This document shows, piece after piece, positions 34,740-45,084 of a DNA stretch of 64,000 bases. Under the pieces are notes generated by a model that saw nothing but the letters and a program-made list of their open reading frames with translations, did not search any database and had not been told where the DNA came from. The number at the start of each line of letters is the position of its first letter. Position 1 is the first letter of the stretch. The DNA is from an uncultured Treponema sp. (GTDB lineage Bacteria > Spirochaetota > Spirochaetia > Treponematales > Treponemataceae), in contig CAMVCB010000002.1 in NCBI GenBank assembly GCA_947165895.1, positions 1 through 64,000 on the forward strand. Direction: 5' to 3'. Both the position numbers and the translations under genes were made by a program.

Positions 34740-37700
34740 AAAGAATAATGAAAGGGGCGTTTGCCTCAGCTCTTTTGGTTTTAGCATTAGCAGCTTGTGG
34801 CAAAGGTTCTGCAAATGCTGACAAAATCATCAAAAACGCAAAAATTTTTACTGCGGACAAGAACAAGCCGATGGCAACAGCCCTTGTTGTCAAGGACGGT
34901 AAATTTGTCTATGTTGGCGACGAGGCGGGGCTCTCAAAGTATAAGGGAGAGGTCACCGACATGGGTGGTAGGTTCATAATGCCCGGTATCATCGACAGCC
35001 ATATGCATGTGACCATTCCGGTAGGTTTTGAGTATGCGCCTATGGGAGAACGCATTGAGCCTGACGGCAAAAATGACGCGCTGCGCATAATGGCGAAATA
35101 TATCAAGGAAAATCCCGGAGAAGAACGTTACAGGTTCCTTTTGGAAAAAAAGTTCCTGAAAGAAGGCGAGGATTTTGTAAAAGAGGAGTTGGACGCTATC
35201 TGTCCGGATGCTGAACTTCAGATTCAGGAAGGTGAAGGACATAGTATCTGGGTAAACTCTAAGATTCTTCAGCGCCATGGCATTACGGACGAAACTCCGG
35301 ACCCGATACCGGGACTTTCCTATTATGTTCGTAAGGACGGACACGTGACCGGAAATATGTATGAAGGCGCAACGGAAATCCCAATCATTCTGGACAGCGC
35401 AATGGAGCTGACTGACGAGCAAGTTGATGCGGCTCTCCAGCGTTGGATTGATTTTTCTGTTGAATACGGAATATCCGCGGTATTCGATGCCGGTCTTCCC
35501 GGGGACATGCAATTTCATGAGAAAGTCTATAAACGCCTGTGCGAACTGGATAAACAGGGAAAACTGCCTGTTTATATTGAAGGCAGTCTTGTAGTTAATT
35601 CAGAGAGAGATGCTGAAGAAGGTATCAGACAGTTGAAGCGTATGCAGCGTGAGTATAACACCGAGCACGTGAAGGTTCGCACCATGAAGGTTTTTATGGA
35701 CGGCACCCAGAGAATCCATACCGCGGCCATGGTCACACCATACGCAGATGTTCATACTACAGGCTCTACCGCCTTTTCGGCTGAGGGAATCGCAGCACTT
35801 TTGAAGCAATTCAATGAGGCAAATCTGAATTTACACCTGCACACTGTTGGCGAGCGCGCGTCCCGCACAGTTCTGGATGGCGTGGAAATGGCTAAAAAAG
35901 AGCTGGGAAACAAGTTCCATGTAAAGGTTACCTGTGCGCATCTGGAAATCCAGGACGATGCAGATCTGGATCGCTTTGCAAAACTTGGCGTAACTGCAAA
36001 TTTTACTCCATGGTGGCATTCCGATGACCCGACGGTCAGCGCTGTATGGCTGGGTGAGGAGCGCTCCAGAAAGCAGTTCCGCTGCAAAACCATTTGGGAT
36101 AGCGGTGCCCTGGTAACCTGGTCGAGCGACAACATTGTCTTTGAAGATTTTACGACATGGAGTCCTTATCTCGGTATGGAAATCGGTATGACACGCAGTT
36201 CAACCGAAAAGACCAAGATTCCTGAATTTGCCAGAATTCCTGAGGTATTTCCTCCTGAAAACGAAAGAATGGGTATTGAAGAAATGCTTTTGGGCTATAC
36301 CATCAATGGCGCCAAGCAGCTGGGTATCGAAGCTAAAAAAGGTTCCATTACCGTGGGTAAGGATGCCGACTTCCTAGTGTTTGACAAAGACCTTCTCATG
36401 GCTGAGCATGAGGGCTTCAGCTACAACAAGCCGGCTGAGGTATATTTCGGCGGTAAAATAGTAAAAAGAGAATTCAAGGATCTGGTCAGATTCGAGTCTT
36501 ATGATAACTTGAACAGTGAAATCAAGGGAAATTATGACAAAACTCATGCCGTGAAGTGCGTGAACGGTACCTTCGTCGGAACTGAGGAACACGGTGTTGC
36601 ATCGTGGCTAGGAATTCCATACGCGAAGCCACCTGTGGGAAAGCGCCGCTTTAAGGCACCGGAGTACGTGGATAAAAGCAATCGGGTTTTCGAAGCCAAA
36701 TACTATGGAAAGGGCGCTTACGGCTCACTCGGTTATGGGGATACCGTTCAGAAGCTGGAATCCGAAGACTGCCTCTATCTGAACATCTGGGTTAATGAAG
36801 ACGACAAGACTAAGAAGAAGCCTGTTATGGTCTGGATTCACGGAGGGGCTTATGTTGTCGGATCGGGTTCTGAGGCCTCATACAGCGGAGCCAATCTTGT
36901 TCAGGCGCATAGTGACATTATTATGGTGAACATAAACTACCGCCTTAATATGTACGGTTTTATGGACTTTTCGTCTGTGCCAGGCGGTGAAAATTTTAAG
37001 ACGGCGCCTTGCAACGGCCTTCTCGATCAGGCTATGGCGCTCAGATGGGTACACGAGAACATCTCGGCATTTGGCGGCGACCCCGACAACGTTACTATCT
37101 TCGGACAAAGTGCCGGCGGCGGCTCAGTTTCCTTTCTGCCGGTTATGAAAGAGGCAAACCAGTATTTCCAGAAGGTCATCGCCCAAAGCGGTTCCGCCAG
37201 CCTGGCATTCCCGGTCGACTGCGAATCTGCGCAGGGCAAGACCAGAGCTCTGCTTGAGTACACTGGATGCAAGACTATGGACGAGATTATGGCGCTGAGT
37301 GAAACTGAGCTTCAGAAGGCATATGTTGAAGCTGTCGGTCAGTTCACATCCTGCCCATACTACGGAACCGAAGTTCTCCCTGAGGCACCCATCGAGATGT
37401 ACAAGAAAGGCTACGCAAAGAACATCTCCATCATGGCAGGCAGCACAGCCGACGAGGCCAGACTGTTCATGGGCGAGGGTGTGGATTTGACTCTGGAAGA
37501 GCAGAAGGTATTCGCTCAGCGCGCAGTAGGTGACGCAGCCAAATACCTGAAGGAAGAGGATAAGAAGTATTACGAGGAATTCCGACGGGTCTGCAGAACT
37601 CAGGAACCTGGACTCATCGAGACAGAGTTAATAAATGAACTTATGTTTAGGGTTCCTATGCTTCAGCAGCTGGATGTACAGAGCGCTTTCAACAAGACTT

Positions 37701-38095
37701 TCTGCTACTACTGGTCGTATCCGGGAAGTAACGCGGATGTCGGAGCAGCACATTCCGTTGAACTAATTTTCGTTTTCAACCTTCGCGGCATCGGAGATAA
37801 AAGCGCTTTTAACGGCACGAACACCCCAGATGAGATTTTCACGACAATTCAGCAGATGTGGACAAATTTCGCCCGCTACGGCAACCCGTCTACAGACAAG
37901 GTTGAATGGAAGGCCTACTCGGCTGACAATCCTAACGTTATGGTCATCGCCGGACCAGATGATTGGCGCAACGAAAAGGGACTGCTGGCCGCCCAGTACA
38001 AGGCCGTACGCCCTCTGGTCAACTATTATCAGTTCATAGATAAGTACTTTACGCCTAACTACCTTTTAGGAATCATTGCTGAGCGCAAGCAGTAA
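34736..38095 (+). CDS. Amidohydrolase-carboxylesterase fusion lipoprotein
   Basis: 1119 residues. Signal peptide with lipobox (LALAAC, Cys21). Residues about 30-600 are a YtcJ-type amidohydrolase (amidohydrolase_3): metal-binding HMH in GIIDSHMHV, later LHLHTVGE, VTCAHLEI and the WSSDN segment. Residues about 605-1110 are a type-B carboxylesterase: LGIPYAKPPVGKRRF, EDCLYLNIW, the oxyanion HGGAYVVG, nucleophile Ser792 in GQSAGGG, acid Glu907 in TADEAR, and His1006 in AAHSVELIFVF. Both active sites look complete. I know of no standard family with this fusion. The frame is continuous with no sign of a sequencing join. Probably faces the periplasm and removes two kinds of linkage from one substrate, such as an ester and an amide. 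Confidence 0.87.
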   Translation: MKRIMKGAFASALLVLALAACGKGSANADKIIKNAKIFTADKNKPMATALVVKDGKFVYVGDEAGLSKYKGEVTDMGGRFIMPGIIDSHMHVTIPVGFEYAPMGERIEPDGKNDALRIMAKYIKENPGEERYRFLLEKKFLKEGEDFVKEELDAICPDAELQIQEGEGHSIWVNSKILQRHGITDETPDPIPGLSYYVRKDGHVTGNMYEGATEIPIILDSAMELTDEQVDAALQRWIDFSVEYGISAVFDAGLPGDMQFHEKVYKRLCELDKQGKLPVYIEGSLVVNSERDAEEGIRQLKRMQREYNTEHVKVRTMKVFMDGTQRIHTAAMVTPYADVHTTGSTAFSAEGIAALLKQFNEANLNLHLHTVGERASRTVLDGVEMAKKELGNKFHVKVTCAHLEIQDDADLDRFAKLGVTANFTPWWHSDDPTVSAVWLGEERSRKQFRCKTIWDSGALVTWSSDNIVFEDFTTWSPYLGMEIGMTRSSTEKTKIPEFARIPEVFPPENERMGIEEMLLGYTINGAKQLGIEAKKGSITVGKDADFLVFDKDLLMAEHEGFSYNKPAEVYFGGKIVKREFKDLVRFESYDNLNSEIKGNYDKTHAVKCVNGTFVGTEEHGVASWLGIPYAKPPVGKRRFKAPEYVDKSNRVFEAKYYGKGAYGSLGYGDTVQKLESEDCLYLNIWVNEDDKTKKKPVMVWIHGGAYVVGSGSEASYSGANLVQAHSDIIMVNINYRLNMYGFMDFSSVPGGENFKTAPCNGLLDQAMALRWVHENISAFGGDPDNVTIFGQSAGGGSVSFLPVMKEANQYFQKVIAQSGSASLAFPVDCESAQGKTRALLEYTGCKTMDEIMALSETELQKAYVEAVGQFTSCPYYGTEVLPEAPIEMYKKGYAKNISIMAGSTADEARLFMGEGVDLTLEEQKVFAQRAVGDAAKYLKEEDKKYYEEFRRVCRTQEPGLIETELINELMFRVPMLQQLDVQSAFNKTFCYYWSYPGSNADVGAAHSVELIFVFNLRGIGDKSAFNGTNTPDEIFTTIQQMWTNFARYGNPSTDKVEWKAYSADNPNVMVIAGPDDWRNEKGLLAAQYKAVRPLVNYYQFIDKYFTPNYLLGIIAERKQ

Positions 38096-38141
38096 AGAAG
38101 TGTAGGTCTTGTTCTGCAAAACGGTAAAAAAGCAGCAAATA

Positions 38142-38189
38142 CAGGAGATGACAGGAGATTCGCCGGTGGCGGGGCCTTGTCATCTCCTG
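38142..38189 (+). terminator. Hairpin after the hydrolase fusion gene
   Basis: CAGGAGATGACA pairs exactly with TGTCATCTCCTG over a 24-nt GC-rich loop. No clear T-run follows, so it may be a processing or stability structure more than a classical terminator. Confidence 0.5.
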
Positions 38190-38284
38190 CTTGCCAGCTC
38201 CTTCGGGGGTTAAAGAAACAGACATTGAGTGGCGATATCAGCAAAGTTGAGTTAAAATAAGATTTATGGCTGAAGAGGAAAAGA

Positions 38285-39004
38285 ATGGACGCAAGGATGT
38301 TTCAGGTTTCTACATTGCAATCACTGGCACTTGGATATACGCGTGCAGTGATGACGGTTGGCGAGCTAATGCAGCATGGGGAAACAGGGCTTGGCACGTT
38401 TGAAGATGTGAATGGCGAGATGATAGTCATTGATCGAAAATGCTACCGTGCGATGGATGACGGAAGGGTTACAGAAGCGAGCGACGAGCGGGGAGTGCCC
38501 TTTGCCTCCGTAGCGTACATGGACAATTGCCGGGAATTCGAGCTTTCCGGCGATTATACTATGGAAAGCCTTAAAGCCGAATTGAACAATCGCATAGAAG
38601 AAGTTTTTGGGCTGAACAGTATGCATGTCATACAAATACACGGCACTTTTGAAAAAATCTATGCCCGTTCGGAATTACCCTACCGTGCGCATCATGTAAC
38701 GCTCAAAGATATGCTTGATATTACGCAGACTTCTTTTGAATTCTCGAACATTAGAGGAAGTCTTGTGGGAGTTTATTATCCTGACTATATGGACGGTATA
38801 AATGCGGCTGGCTGGCATCTGCATTTTGTGAACGACGAGCGTAATAAGGGTGGACATGTGTATGAAATCAAGATGACGAGCGGAAAAGTGCGGCTTGCAA
38901 AGAAGACCCGCATAGATATTCAGCTTCCCAAAGATCCTGCATTTGACACATATTCTCTAAAAAGCGCCTCGAAAGACGAAATCAAAAAAGTAGAGCAGGG
39001 ATAA
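38285..39004 (+). CDS. budA: Alpha-acetolactate decarboxylase
   Basis: 239 residues. Family hallmarks are FQVSTLQSLALGYTRAVMTVGELMQHGETGLGTFEDVNGEMIVID at the N-terminus and YYPDYMDGINAAGWHLHFVNDERNKGGHVYEIKM with the zinc-binding His residues. It converts acetolactate to acetoin. GAGG ribosome site before the ATG at 38285. No acetolactate synthase or butanediol dehydrogenase is beside it, so its partner enzymes must be elsewhere. It ends the 32.8-39 kb insert. Confidence 0.9.
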   Translation: MDARMFQVSTLQSLALGYTRAVMTVGELMQHGETGLGTFEDVNGEMIVIDRKCYRAMDDGRVTEASDERGVPFASVAYMDNCREFELSGDYTMESLKAELNNRIEEVFGLNSMHVIQIHGTFEKIYARSELPYRAHHVTLKDMLDITQTSFEFSNIRGSLVGVYYPDYMDGINAAGWHLHFVNDERNKGGHVYEIKMTSGKVRLAKKTRIDIQLPKDPAFDTYSLKSASKDEIKKVEQG

Positions 39005-39089
39005 AATGTGACGAAGTTGAAAAACTCTAAAACAGAAGTAACTAATATTTCTCCTTTCGGAATCTGGATTTTTAAATTTGAATATGTCG

Positions 39090-39183
39090 CGGGGGTTTTA
39101 GGGGGAAGCTTTGCGTCCCCCTAGGAGAGAGGGTAGCGCGAGACAGCAAAGCTGGCTGGCGCGAAGGGAGAGACTTCTCCCTC
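39090..39183. repeat. GC-rich intergenic repeat (CTACCCC/CCCCTAAAACCCC family)
   Basis: GGGGGTTTTAGGGGGAAG, CCCCCTAGGAG, GAGGGTAGCGCG, then GGGAGAGACTTCTCCCTCC. Same order of blocks as at 8214-8288 and 47365-47457. Lies between budA and the nifH stop; the final stem could end the nifH transcript. Confidence 0.6.
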
Positions 39184-39196
39184 CTGCTTTTTTTAA

Positions 39197-40191
<995 letters not shown>

Positions 40192-40239
40192 TTTTAAGAA
40201 AAATTTAATTAAATTTAAGAAATTTAATTAAGATAAAAA

Positions 40240-40617
40240 TTAGAGAAAAAGCCCCTGGACCCGGTTGTATTTCCAGACCTTGAGGATTGCATCGTCGATG
40301 CTGCCGGGAAGCTCCATGCTGATGATTCCTGCGGAGGTCAGAATTTGAGCGGCTCCGGGACCAATCCTTGAGGCAATCACATATTTACAGTCCCTGAATT
40401 GTTTTACGCTTTCTTCCATTTCTGATTTTACGTGACTTCCGTCCTGACAGACTGGAACGACGCTGCGTTTTTCAATCAGGGCATAGCCGCTTTCATCATC
40501 AATTGAATATATATAGAAGAAAGATGATTTTCCGAAGTGGATGTTAACGCTTTCGCCGTCGCTGGAGGCAATGGCGATTCGGTATTTTGAGTTTGCAGTC
40601 TTTTCTGTATCAGCCAT
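40240..40617 (-). CDS. NifX/NafY-type cofactor-carrier domain protein
   Basis: 125 residues: IAIASSDGESVNIHFGKSSFFYIYSIDDES, then DCKYVIASRIGPGAAQILTSAGI. In many bacteria this domain is fused to the NifB C-terminus; here it is separate but overlaps the nifB-like gene by eight bases. It lacks the Cys-rich insert of the copy at 8.3 kb. It probably holds the NifB product cluster. Confidence 0.84.
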   Translation of the reverse strand: MADTEKTANSKYRIAIASSDGESVNIHFGKSSFFYIYSIDDESGYALIEKRSVVPVCQDGSHVKSEMEESVKQFRDCKYVIASRIGPGAAQILTSAGIISMELPGSIDDAILKVWKYNRVQGLFL

Positions 40618-41488
40618 GAGAAAAATGCTCCTCTACATTTACGCTTTTGAAATTCGCATAAACCTTATTTGCAAATTCGCTTTTTCCCGGCACACCGATT
40701 GCGTCGGCCCTGCAGTGGTTACAGTGGAGAAAGAGCTCGATGTACTGACTGGCCGCCATTCTTGCTTCTTCAATTTCCCCGCAGTTTGGCGCGGACTCGT
40801 CCTTTAGCTTTGCATTTGGAATAAGGGGGATGATGTTATATTTATCGGCTCCCAGCTCTGCAACTGTGCGGGCAATTTCTTCTATGTGGCTTCCGTTAAT
40901 GCGGGGAACAAGGACAGTGTTTACTTTTACGGTGATTCCTGCATCACAGATTTTTTTGATTCCTGCCAGCTGATTTTCTATCAGGATTTTTGCCCCTTCC
41001 ACGCCTTCGATTTTTTTGCCATGCCAGATGATGTAGTCGTTGAGCTGAGCTTCAATTTCGGGATCGACGGCGTTTACGGTTACTGTAAGGCTGTCTATGC
41101 CTGCCGCAATAACTTCATCTGCCCTTTCATTCAGCAAAAGGCCGTTTGTACTCATACATTTAATCAGCTGGGGGAACTTTTGACCGATAAGGCTAAAGGT
41201 TTTAAAAGCATTGCTGCCGGCAAGTGTGTCGCCAGGTCCTGCGATTCCGCAGACTTTAATTTCCGGGCTGATTTCCAGGGCTTTTCCGACAATTTCAAGG
41301 GCTTCTTCCGGCTGAAGAATGCGGCCTGTAACTCCGGGACGGTTTTCCGTGGTATTTATAGAGCGTTCGCAAAATCTGCAGGCAATATTACAGCCCGGGC
41401 AGACAGGAAGATGAATGCGACCTGTGCTGGCTCCGTGACTTCCAAAGCAGGGGTGCTGCCTTTCTAATTCAGAAAATGATTTTGCCAT
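40610..41488 (-). CDS. nifB: NifB-type radical SAM cofactor biosynthesis protein
   Basis: 292 residues from the ATG at 41488 with a GAGG site. Radical-SAM motif CNIACRFC (Cys33, 37, 40), GRIHLPVCPGCN before it, NTTENRPGV after it, and a C-terminal HCNHCRADAIGVPGK which matches the CxxCRADAxG cluster site of true NifB. This combination marks real NifB activity: fusing two [4Fe-4S] clusters with a SAM-derived carbide to make NifB-co. Its presence implies that at least one D/K pair uses a complex cluster. Confidence 0.92.
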   Translation of the reverse strand: MAKSFSELERQHPCFGSHGASTGRIHLPVCPGCNIACRFCERSINTTENRPGVTGRILQPEEALEIVGKALEISPEIKVCGIAGPGDTLAGSNAFKTFSLIGQKFPQLIKCMSTNGLLLNERADEVIAAGIDSLTVTVNAVDPEIEAQLNDYIIWHGKKIEGVEGAKILIENQLAGIKKICDAGITVKVNTVLVPRINGSHIEEIARTVAELGADKYNIIPLIPNAKLKDESAPNCGEIEEARMAASQYIELFLHCNHCRADAIGVPGKSEFANKVYANFKSVNVEEHFSHG

Positions 41489-41510
41489 ATGCTGCCTCTT
41501 GTTTGTATAA

Positions 41511-41575
41511 CCTACTAAATAACTAGGTATTAATTTTGATACAGTATTCATGTAATAACCTACTTTGTCAATAGG
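41511..41575 (-). promoter_or_regulatory. Promoter with two CCTA-N9-TAGG operators (nifB-nifX)
   Basis: Leftward: CCTATTGACAAAGTAGG (41575-41559), 31 nt, then CCTAGTTATTTAGTAGG (41527-41511). TTGACA is the -35; AATACT 17 nt later the likely -10. Centres are 48 bp apart, the widest spacing of the set. Confidence 0.82.
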
Positions 41576-41637
41576 TTTATAAAATAAAAAAGAATATATT
41601 TTAATTCCTCTGGTTTATGTGCTATAATTACTCAATT

Positions 41638-43371
41638 ATGGAAGTTTTTTTAGGTGTGCCTGCTGCCGAGGGAACAGGAATCGGAACAGCCTTTGTTATA
41701 CCAGACCCTGTAAAACGTGCTATTCTACAGCATCGGATTAAGATTGATCAGATTAACCGCGGGTGGGAGCGCTTCGAATTTGCCTGCCAGACTGTAATTC
41801 AGGATATTTCAGAACAGCTTGAAACGCTTTCAAAAACAGATCCAAAAGATAAAATTCAGCGTGAAGTTTATGAAACCTATATCCTCATGCTTGAAGATCC
41901 TGTTTTTAATAAGGAGCTTAAGGATTTTTTCCAGCGTGAATTATTTAATATAGAATATTCAGTAAATTTTAAGGCAGAAGAATATGCGGCCCGTCTGCGT
42001 CAGTCGGGAAACGAATATCTTTCTGAACGTGCTCAGGATATCACTGATATTTTTGGCCGTGTTCTTGATGAAATGCTGGATATTCATCCTTTTGACATCA
42101 ACTCTGTACCTGACGGAAGCGTAATCATTGCAAATTCCCTCTCTTCTTCAGATACAATCGTTCTTTCCCGCCGAAAAATTGCCGGTCTTGTTTTGAGCGA
42201 AGGCGGTATTTCAAGTCACGTTGTAATTCTTGCCCGCAACTACGGCATTCCGACAATTCTTGGAATTAACGGCATTGTAAAAAAGGTGCATAATGGCGAA
42301 ACTGTTATTGTTGATGGAAAATCAGCCGAGCTGCTTATAAGCCCCGATAAATCAACAATTCAGGACTATAAGAAAAAAATCCGGGAAGAATTTACCCGCA
42401 AGCAGGCCCTTAAAGAGTATCTTGATAAGCCTGCCCTTACAAAGGACGGAGTTCAGTTCCAGCTTCTTGCTAATATCGGAACGATTGAAGAAGCAAGAAT
42501 TGCAAAGGATGAGGGGGCTGACGGAATCGGCCTTTTTCGTACGGAATTCCTTTTTATGGCAGAAAACGGAGCTTCTTTGAATGCGGCTGCCCGTTCCTTC
42601 AGCGAGCAGACACAGTTTGAAGCCTATAAAGCGGTTCTTGAAATTATGGGCGACAAGCCTGTTACAATCCGAACTCTTGATGCGGGTGGAGATAAATCCA
42701 TTAACTCGGTAGATATTCCTGTCCTTGATGAAAAAAATCCTCTTATGGGACTGCGCGCCGTCCGCCTCAGTCTTGCAAATCCTCAGGTTTTTAAAACTCA
42801 GCTGAGGGCTTTGTATCGCGCCAGTGTTTACGGCAATTTAAAAATCATGTTCCCTCTGATTTCCAGCGTAAGTCAGGTTCGCCAGTGCCTTGAGCTTGTA
42901 AAAGATGTTCAGCAGGAGCTGACGGCTGAAAATATTCCTTTCAAAAAAGATATTCCGGTCGGAATCATGGTAGAAACTGCCGGTGCCGCCCTTGTAAGCG
43001 ACTGCCTGAGTAAGCTCTGCGACTTTTTCAGTCTTGGAACAAACGATCTTACCCAGTACACTCTGGCCGTTGATCGCGAAAATCCTCATGTTGCTGACCT
43101 TTACAACGAGTTCAACCTTGCTGTTCTCCGCCTTATTCAGATGACTCTGAATTCTGCCCAGGACGCAAATATCCCGGTTTCTGTCTGCGGTGAAATGGCC
43201 GGACGGGCTGACAGTGTTATGGTGCTGGGAGGCATGGGAATCCGCACTTTAAGTATGAGTCCAAAGCTGATTTCCAGCACGAAAGAGCTTTTATCACGCT
43301 TTTCGATTAAGGAACTGGAAGCAATCAGTGCCAAGCATTTGAATGAGCTTAGTCTGATAGTAGAAAAATAG
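41638..43371 (+). CDS. ptsI: Phosphoenolpyruvate-protein phosphotransferase (enzyme I)
   Basis: 577 residues from the ATG at 41638. Active-site His about 194 in GGISSHVVILARNYGIPTILGI, PEP-binding region with GIGLFRTEFLFM, TLDAGGDKS, GLRAVRLSL, MVETAGAA and the C-terminal SVCGEMAG. Passes phosphate from PEP to HPr; in spirochaetes it often has a regulatory role as sugar EII genes are few. TATAAT at 41623-41628 ends nine bases before the ATG without ribosome site: a nearly leaderless message. No HPr gene adjoining. Confidence 0.93.
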   Translation: MEVFLGVPAAEGTGIGTAFVIPDPVKRAILQHRIKIDQINRGWERFEFACQTVIQDISEQLETLSKTDPKDKIQREVYETYILMLEDPVFNKELKDFFQRELFNIEYSVNFKAEEYAARLRQSGNEYLSERAQDITDIFGRVLDEMLDIHPFDINSVPDGSVIIANSLSSSDTIVLSRRKIAGLVLSEGGISSHVVILARNYGIPTILGINGIVKKVHNGETVIVDGKSAELLISPDKSTIQDYKKKIREEFTRKQALKEYLDKPALTKDGVQFQLLANIGTIEEARIAKDEGADGIGLFRTEFLFMAENGASLNAAARSFSEQTQFEAYKAVLEIMGDKPVTIRTLDAGGDKSINSVDIPVLDEKNPLMGLRAVRLSLANPQVFKTQLRALYRASVYGNLKIMFPLISSVSQVRQCLELVKDVQQELTAENIPFKKDIPVGIMVETAGAALVSDCLSKLCDFFSLGTNDLTQYTLAVDRENPHVADLYNEFNLAVLRLIQMTLNSAQDANIPVSVCGEMAGRADSVMVLGGMGIRTLSMSPKLISSTKELLSRFSIKELEAISAKHLNELSLIVEK

Positions 43372-43379
43372 GGGAATTT

Positions 43380-44405
43380 ATGAAAAAACTAATTTTGATA
43401 TCTTGCATTGCCCTTACTTTGCTGACTGGCTGCGCAAAGAAAAACGCCCATTACTACGCAAAAAAGCAGGGGCTGGATTTTGGATTTGCCCTTACCAGCG
43501 CCGACATTCTTCAGGAACCAAATATGACTATCGTTAAGGAAAATGCCACGATGGTTGTTTCTGAAAATAACATGAAGAATGCCAATATTCATCCCAGCAA
43601 AAAATTCTGGAACTGGAGCGACACCGACCACCTGATTGAGTTTGCAAAAGAGAATGATATCAGCGTGAAATTTCATACGCTCTTCTGGCACCAGCAGAAT
43701 GCGCCTTTTATTCTGAACCTGAGCAGCCGGGAAGAAGCCCTTGCCGCAATGGACGAGCACATCGAAAAGGTTATGGCCCACTACAAGGGACAGATTAAGG
43801 TTTATGATGTTGTAAACGAAATGTTTAATGAGGACGGCAGTCTGCGTCAGTCCCTCTGGTACAAGCTTATTGGTCCTGAATATCTTGAGCACGCTTTGAT
43901 TAAGGCCCGCGAATGTGACCCGGATGTTAAGCTTTATTTCAACGAGTATAATAACGAAAATCTCGGCTATGCAAAGGCGGATGCCATGTATAATCTTGCC
44001 AGGGATTTTAAGGCCCGGGGGATTCCGATTGACGGAATTGGTATGCAGCTGCATCTTGATGGTACACAGCCTTTGAATGAAGAAGCAATCCGTGCCAATA
44101 TCCGCCGCTATGCAGACCTTGGCCTTGAAGTTTCCTTCAGCGAAGTTGACGTCCGCATTCCAAACGATAATCCGCAGGCCTGGGAGCAGGCTCAGCAGGA
44201 TATTTACTGCACCCTCTTAAAAATTGCCCTTGAAGAGCCTAACGTAAAAAGCTTTATCATGTGGGGCTATTCTGATAATGGCAGCTGGGTTCCGGGCACT
44301 TTCCCCGGCTATGGAAAAGCCCTGCCATTCGACTTCGACCGCAATCCAAAGCCAGTCTGGAATGCAATGGTGGATATCTTGAAAAATTATAAAGCAGGAA
44401 AATAA
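43380..44405 (+). CDS. GH10 endo-1,4-beta-xylanase lipoprotein
   Basis: 341 residues. Lipobox LLTGC (Cys18). GH10 catalytic core: acid/base Glu147 in YDVVNE, nucleophile Glu255 in SFSEVDVRI, plus the KFHTLFWHQQNAP and KLYFNEYN motifs; length is that of a single catalytic domain with no binding module. Cleaves xylan or xylo-oligosaccharides, here at the cell surface or periplasm. Strongly suggests a plant-fibre gut habitat. Starts eight bases after ptsI, so they may be cotranscribed. Confidence 0.92.
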   Translation: MKKLILISCIALTLLTGCAKKNAHYYAKKQGLDFGFALTSADILQEPNMTIVKENATMVVSENNMKNANIHPSKKFWNWSDTDHLIEFAKENDISVKFHTLFWHQQNAPFILNLSSREEALAAMDEHIEKVMAHYKGQIKVYDVVNEMFNEDGSLRQSLWYKLIGPEYLEHALIKARECDPDVKLYFNEYNNENLGYAKADAMYNLARDFKARGIPIDGIGMQLHLDGTQPLNEEAIRANIRRYADLGLEVSFSEVDVRIPNDNPQAWEQAQQDIYCTLLKIALEEPNVKSFIMWGYSDNGSWVPGTFPGYGKALPFDFDRNPKPVWNAMVDILKNYKAGK

Positions 44406-44408
44406 TTA

Positions 44409-44435
44409 AAGGCGGCCTTTTGAGCCGCCTCTTTT
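44409..44435 (+). terminator. Terminator after the xylanase gene
   Basis: GGCGGC, TTTTGA loop region and GCCGCC, followed by TCTTTTG. Good Rho-independent form for rightward transcription and the convergent gene on the other strand. Confidence 0.75.
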
Positions 44436-44459
44436 GTTCTTATAAAGCTGATTTTAAAT

Positions 44460-45044
44460 CTATTTCGCCAGTTCGCAGATTACATCCACGCACTTGTCAA
44501 TGCCGATTACAGATGAATACAAACATACATCGTAATATTTTGCCACGCCGAATTCTGTGTTTGTAAAATATGAGCAGTATTTCTGGCGGGCTTTGTCGAT
44601 TTTCTGAAGTTGGGCAAGGATTTTATCTTCGCTCATGTCCTTCATTTTGTCGGCTTTAAGGTATTTTACGCGCCAGTTTGGGTTTGCACTGATAAAAACG
44701 TGGAGGGTTGCGTCAAACTCTGCAAGAATGGCATTGGCATTTCGGCCTACAATCACGCAGTTTCCCTTTTCGGCAAATTTGCGGATTACGTTTTTCTGGG
44801 CATTGTAGAGCTTTTCATCAAGGGGAGATGAGTAAAGGTTAAAGAGGCTCTGTCCAAAGCCAAAGCCGTGACTCAAGGTTTCGTCCAGCTTTATGGCTTC
44901 GTCAGGGGTCAGGTTTGCTTCTGCGGCGGTTTTGAAAATCAGATCCTTGTCGTAATACTCATAACCAAGACGCTCGGCAACTTTTTTTCCGATTGTTCCG
45001 CCTGCCGAACCGAATTCCCTGCTGATTGTGATAATTTTTTTCAT
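44460..45044 (-). CDS. Cytidylate-kinase-like family protein
   Basis: 194 residues. N-terminal IITISREFGSAGGTIGKKVAERLGYEYYDKDLI is typical of the cytidylate kinase-like family (P-loop variant with GSAGGTIG). Later VIVGRNANAIL and a basic RVKYLKADKM. The family differs from canonical Cmk and its substrates are mostly unproven. GGGGG ribosome site. Confidence 0.85.
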   Translation of the reverse strand: MKKIITISREFGSAGGTIGKKVAERLGYEYYDKDLIFKTAAEANLTPDEAIKLDETLSHGFGFGQSLFNLYSSPLDEKLYNAQKNVIRKFAEKGNCVIVGRNANAILAEFDATLHVFISANPNWRVKYLKADKMKDMSEDKILAQLQKIDKARQKYCSYFTNTEFGVAKYYDVCLYSSVIGIDKCVDVICELAK

Positions 45045-45084
45045 AAAAATCCCCCTTACAAAAATCTTTGCACCGGCAGTTTAA

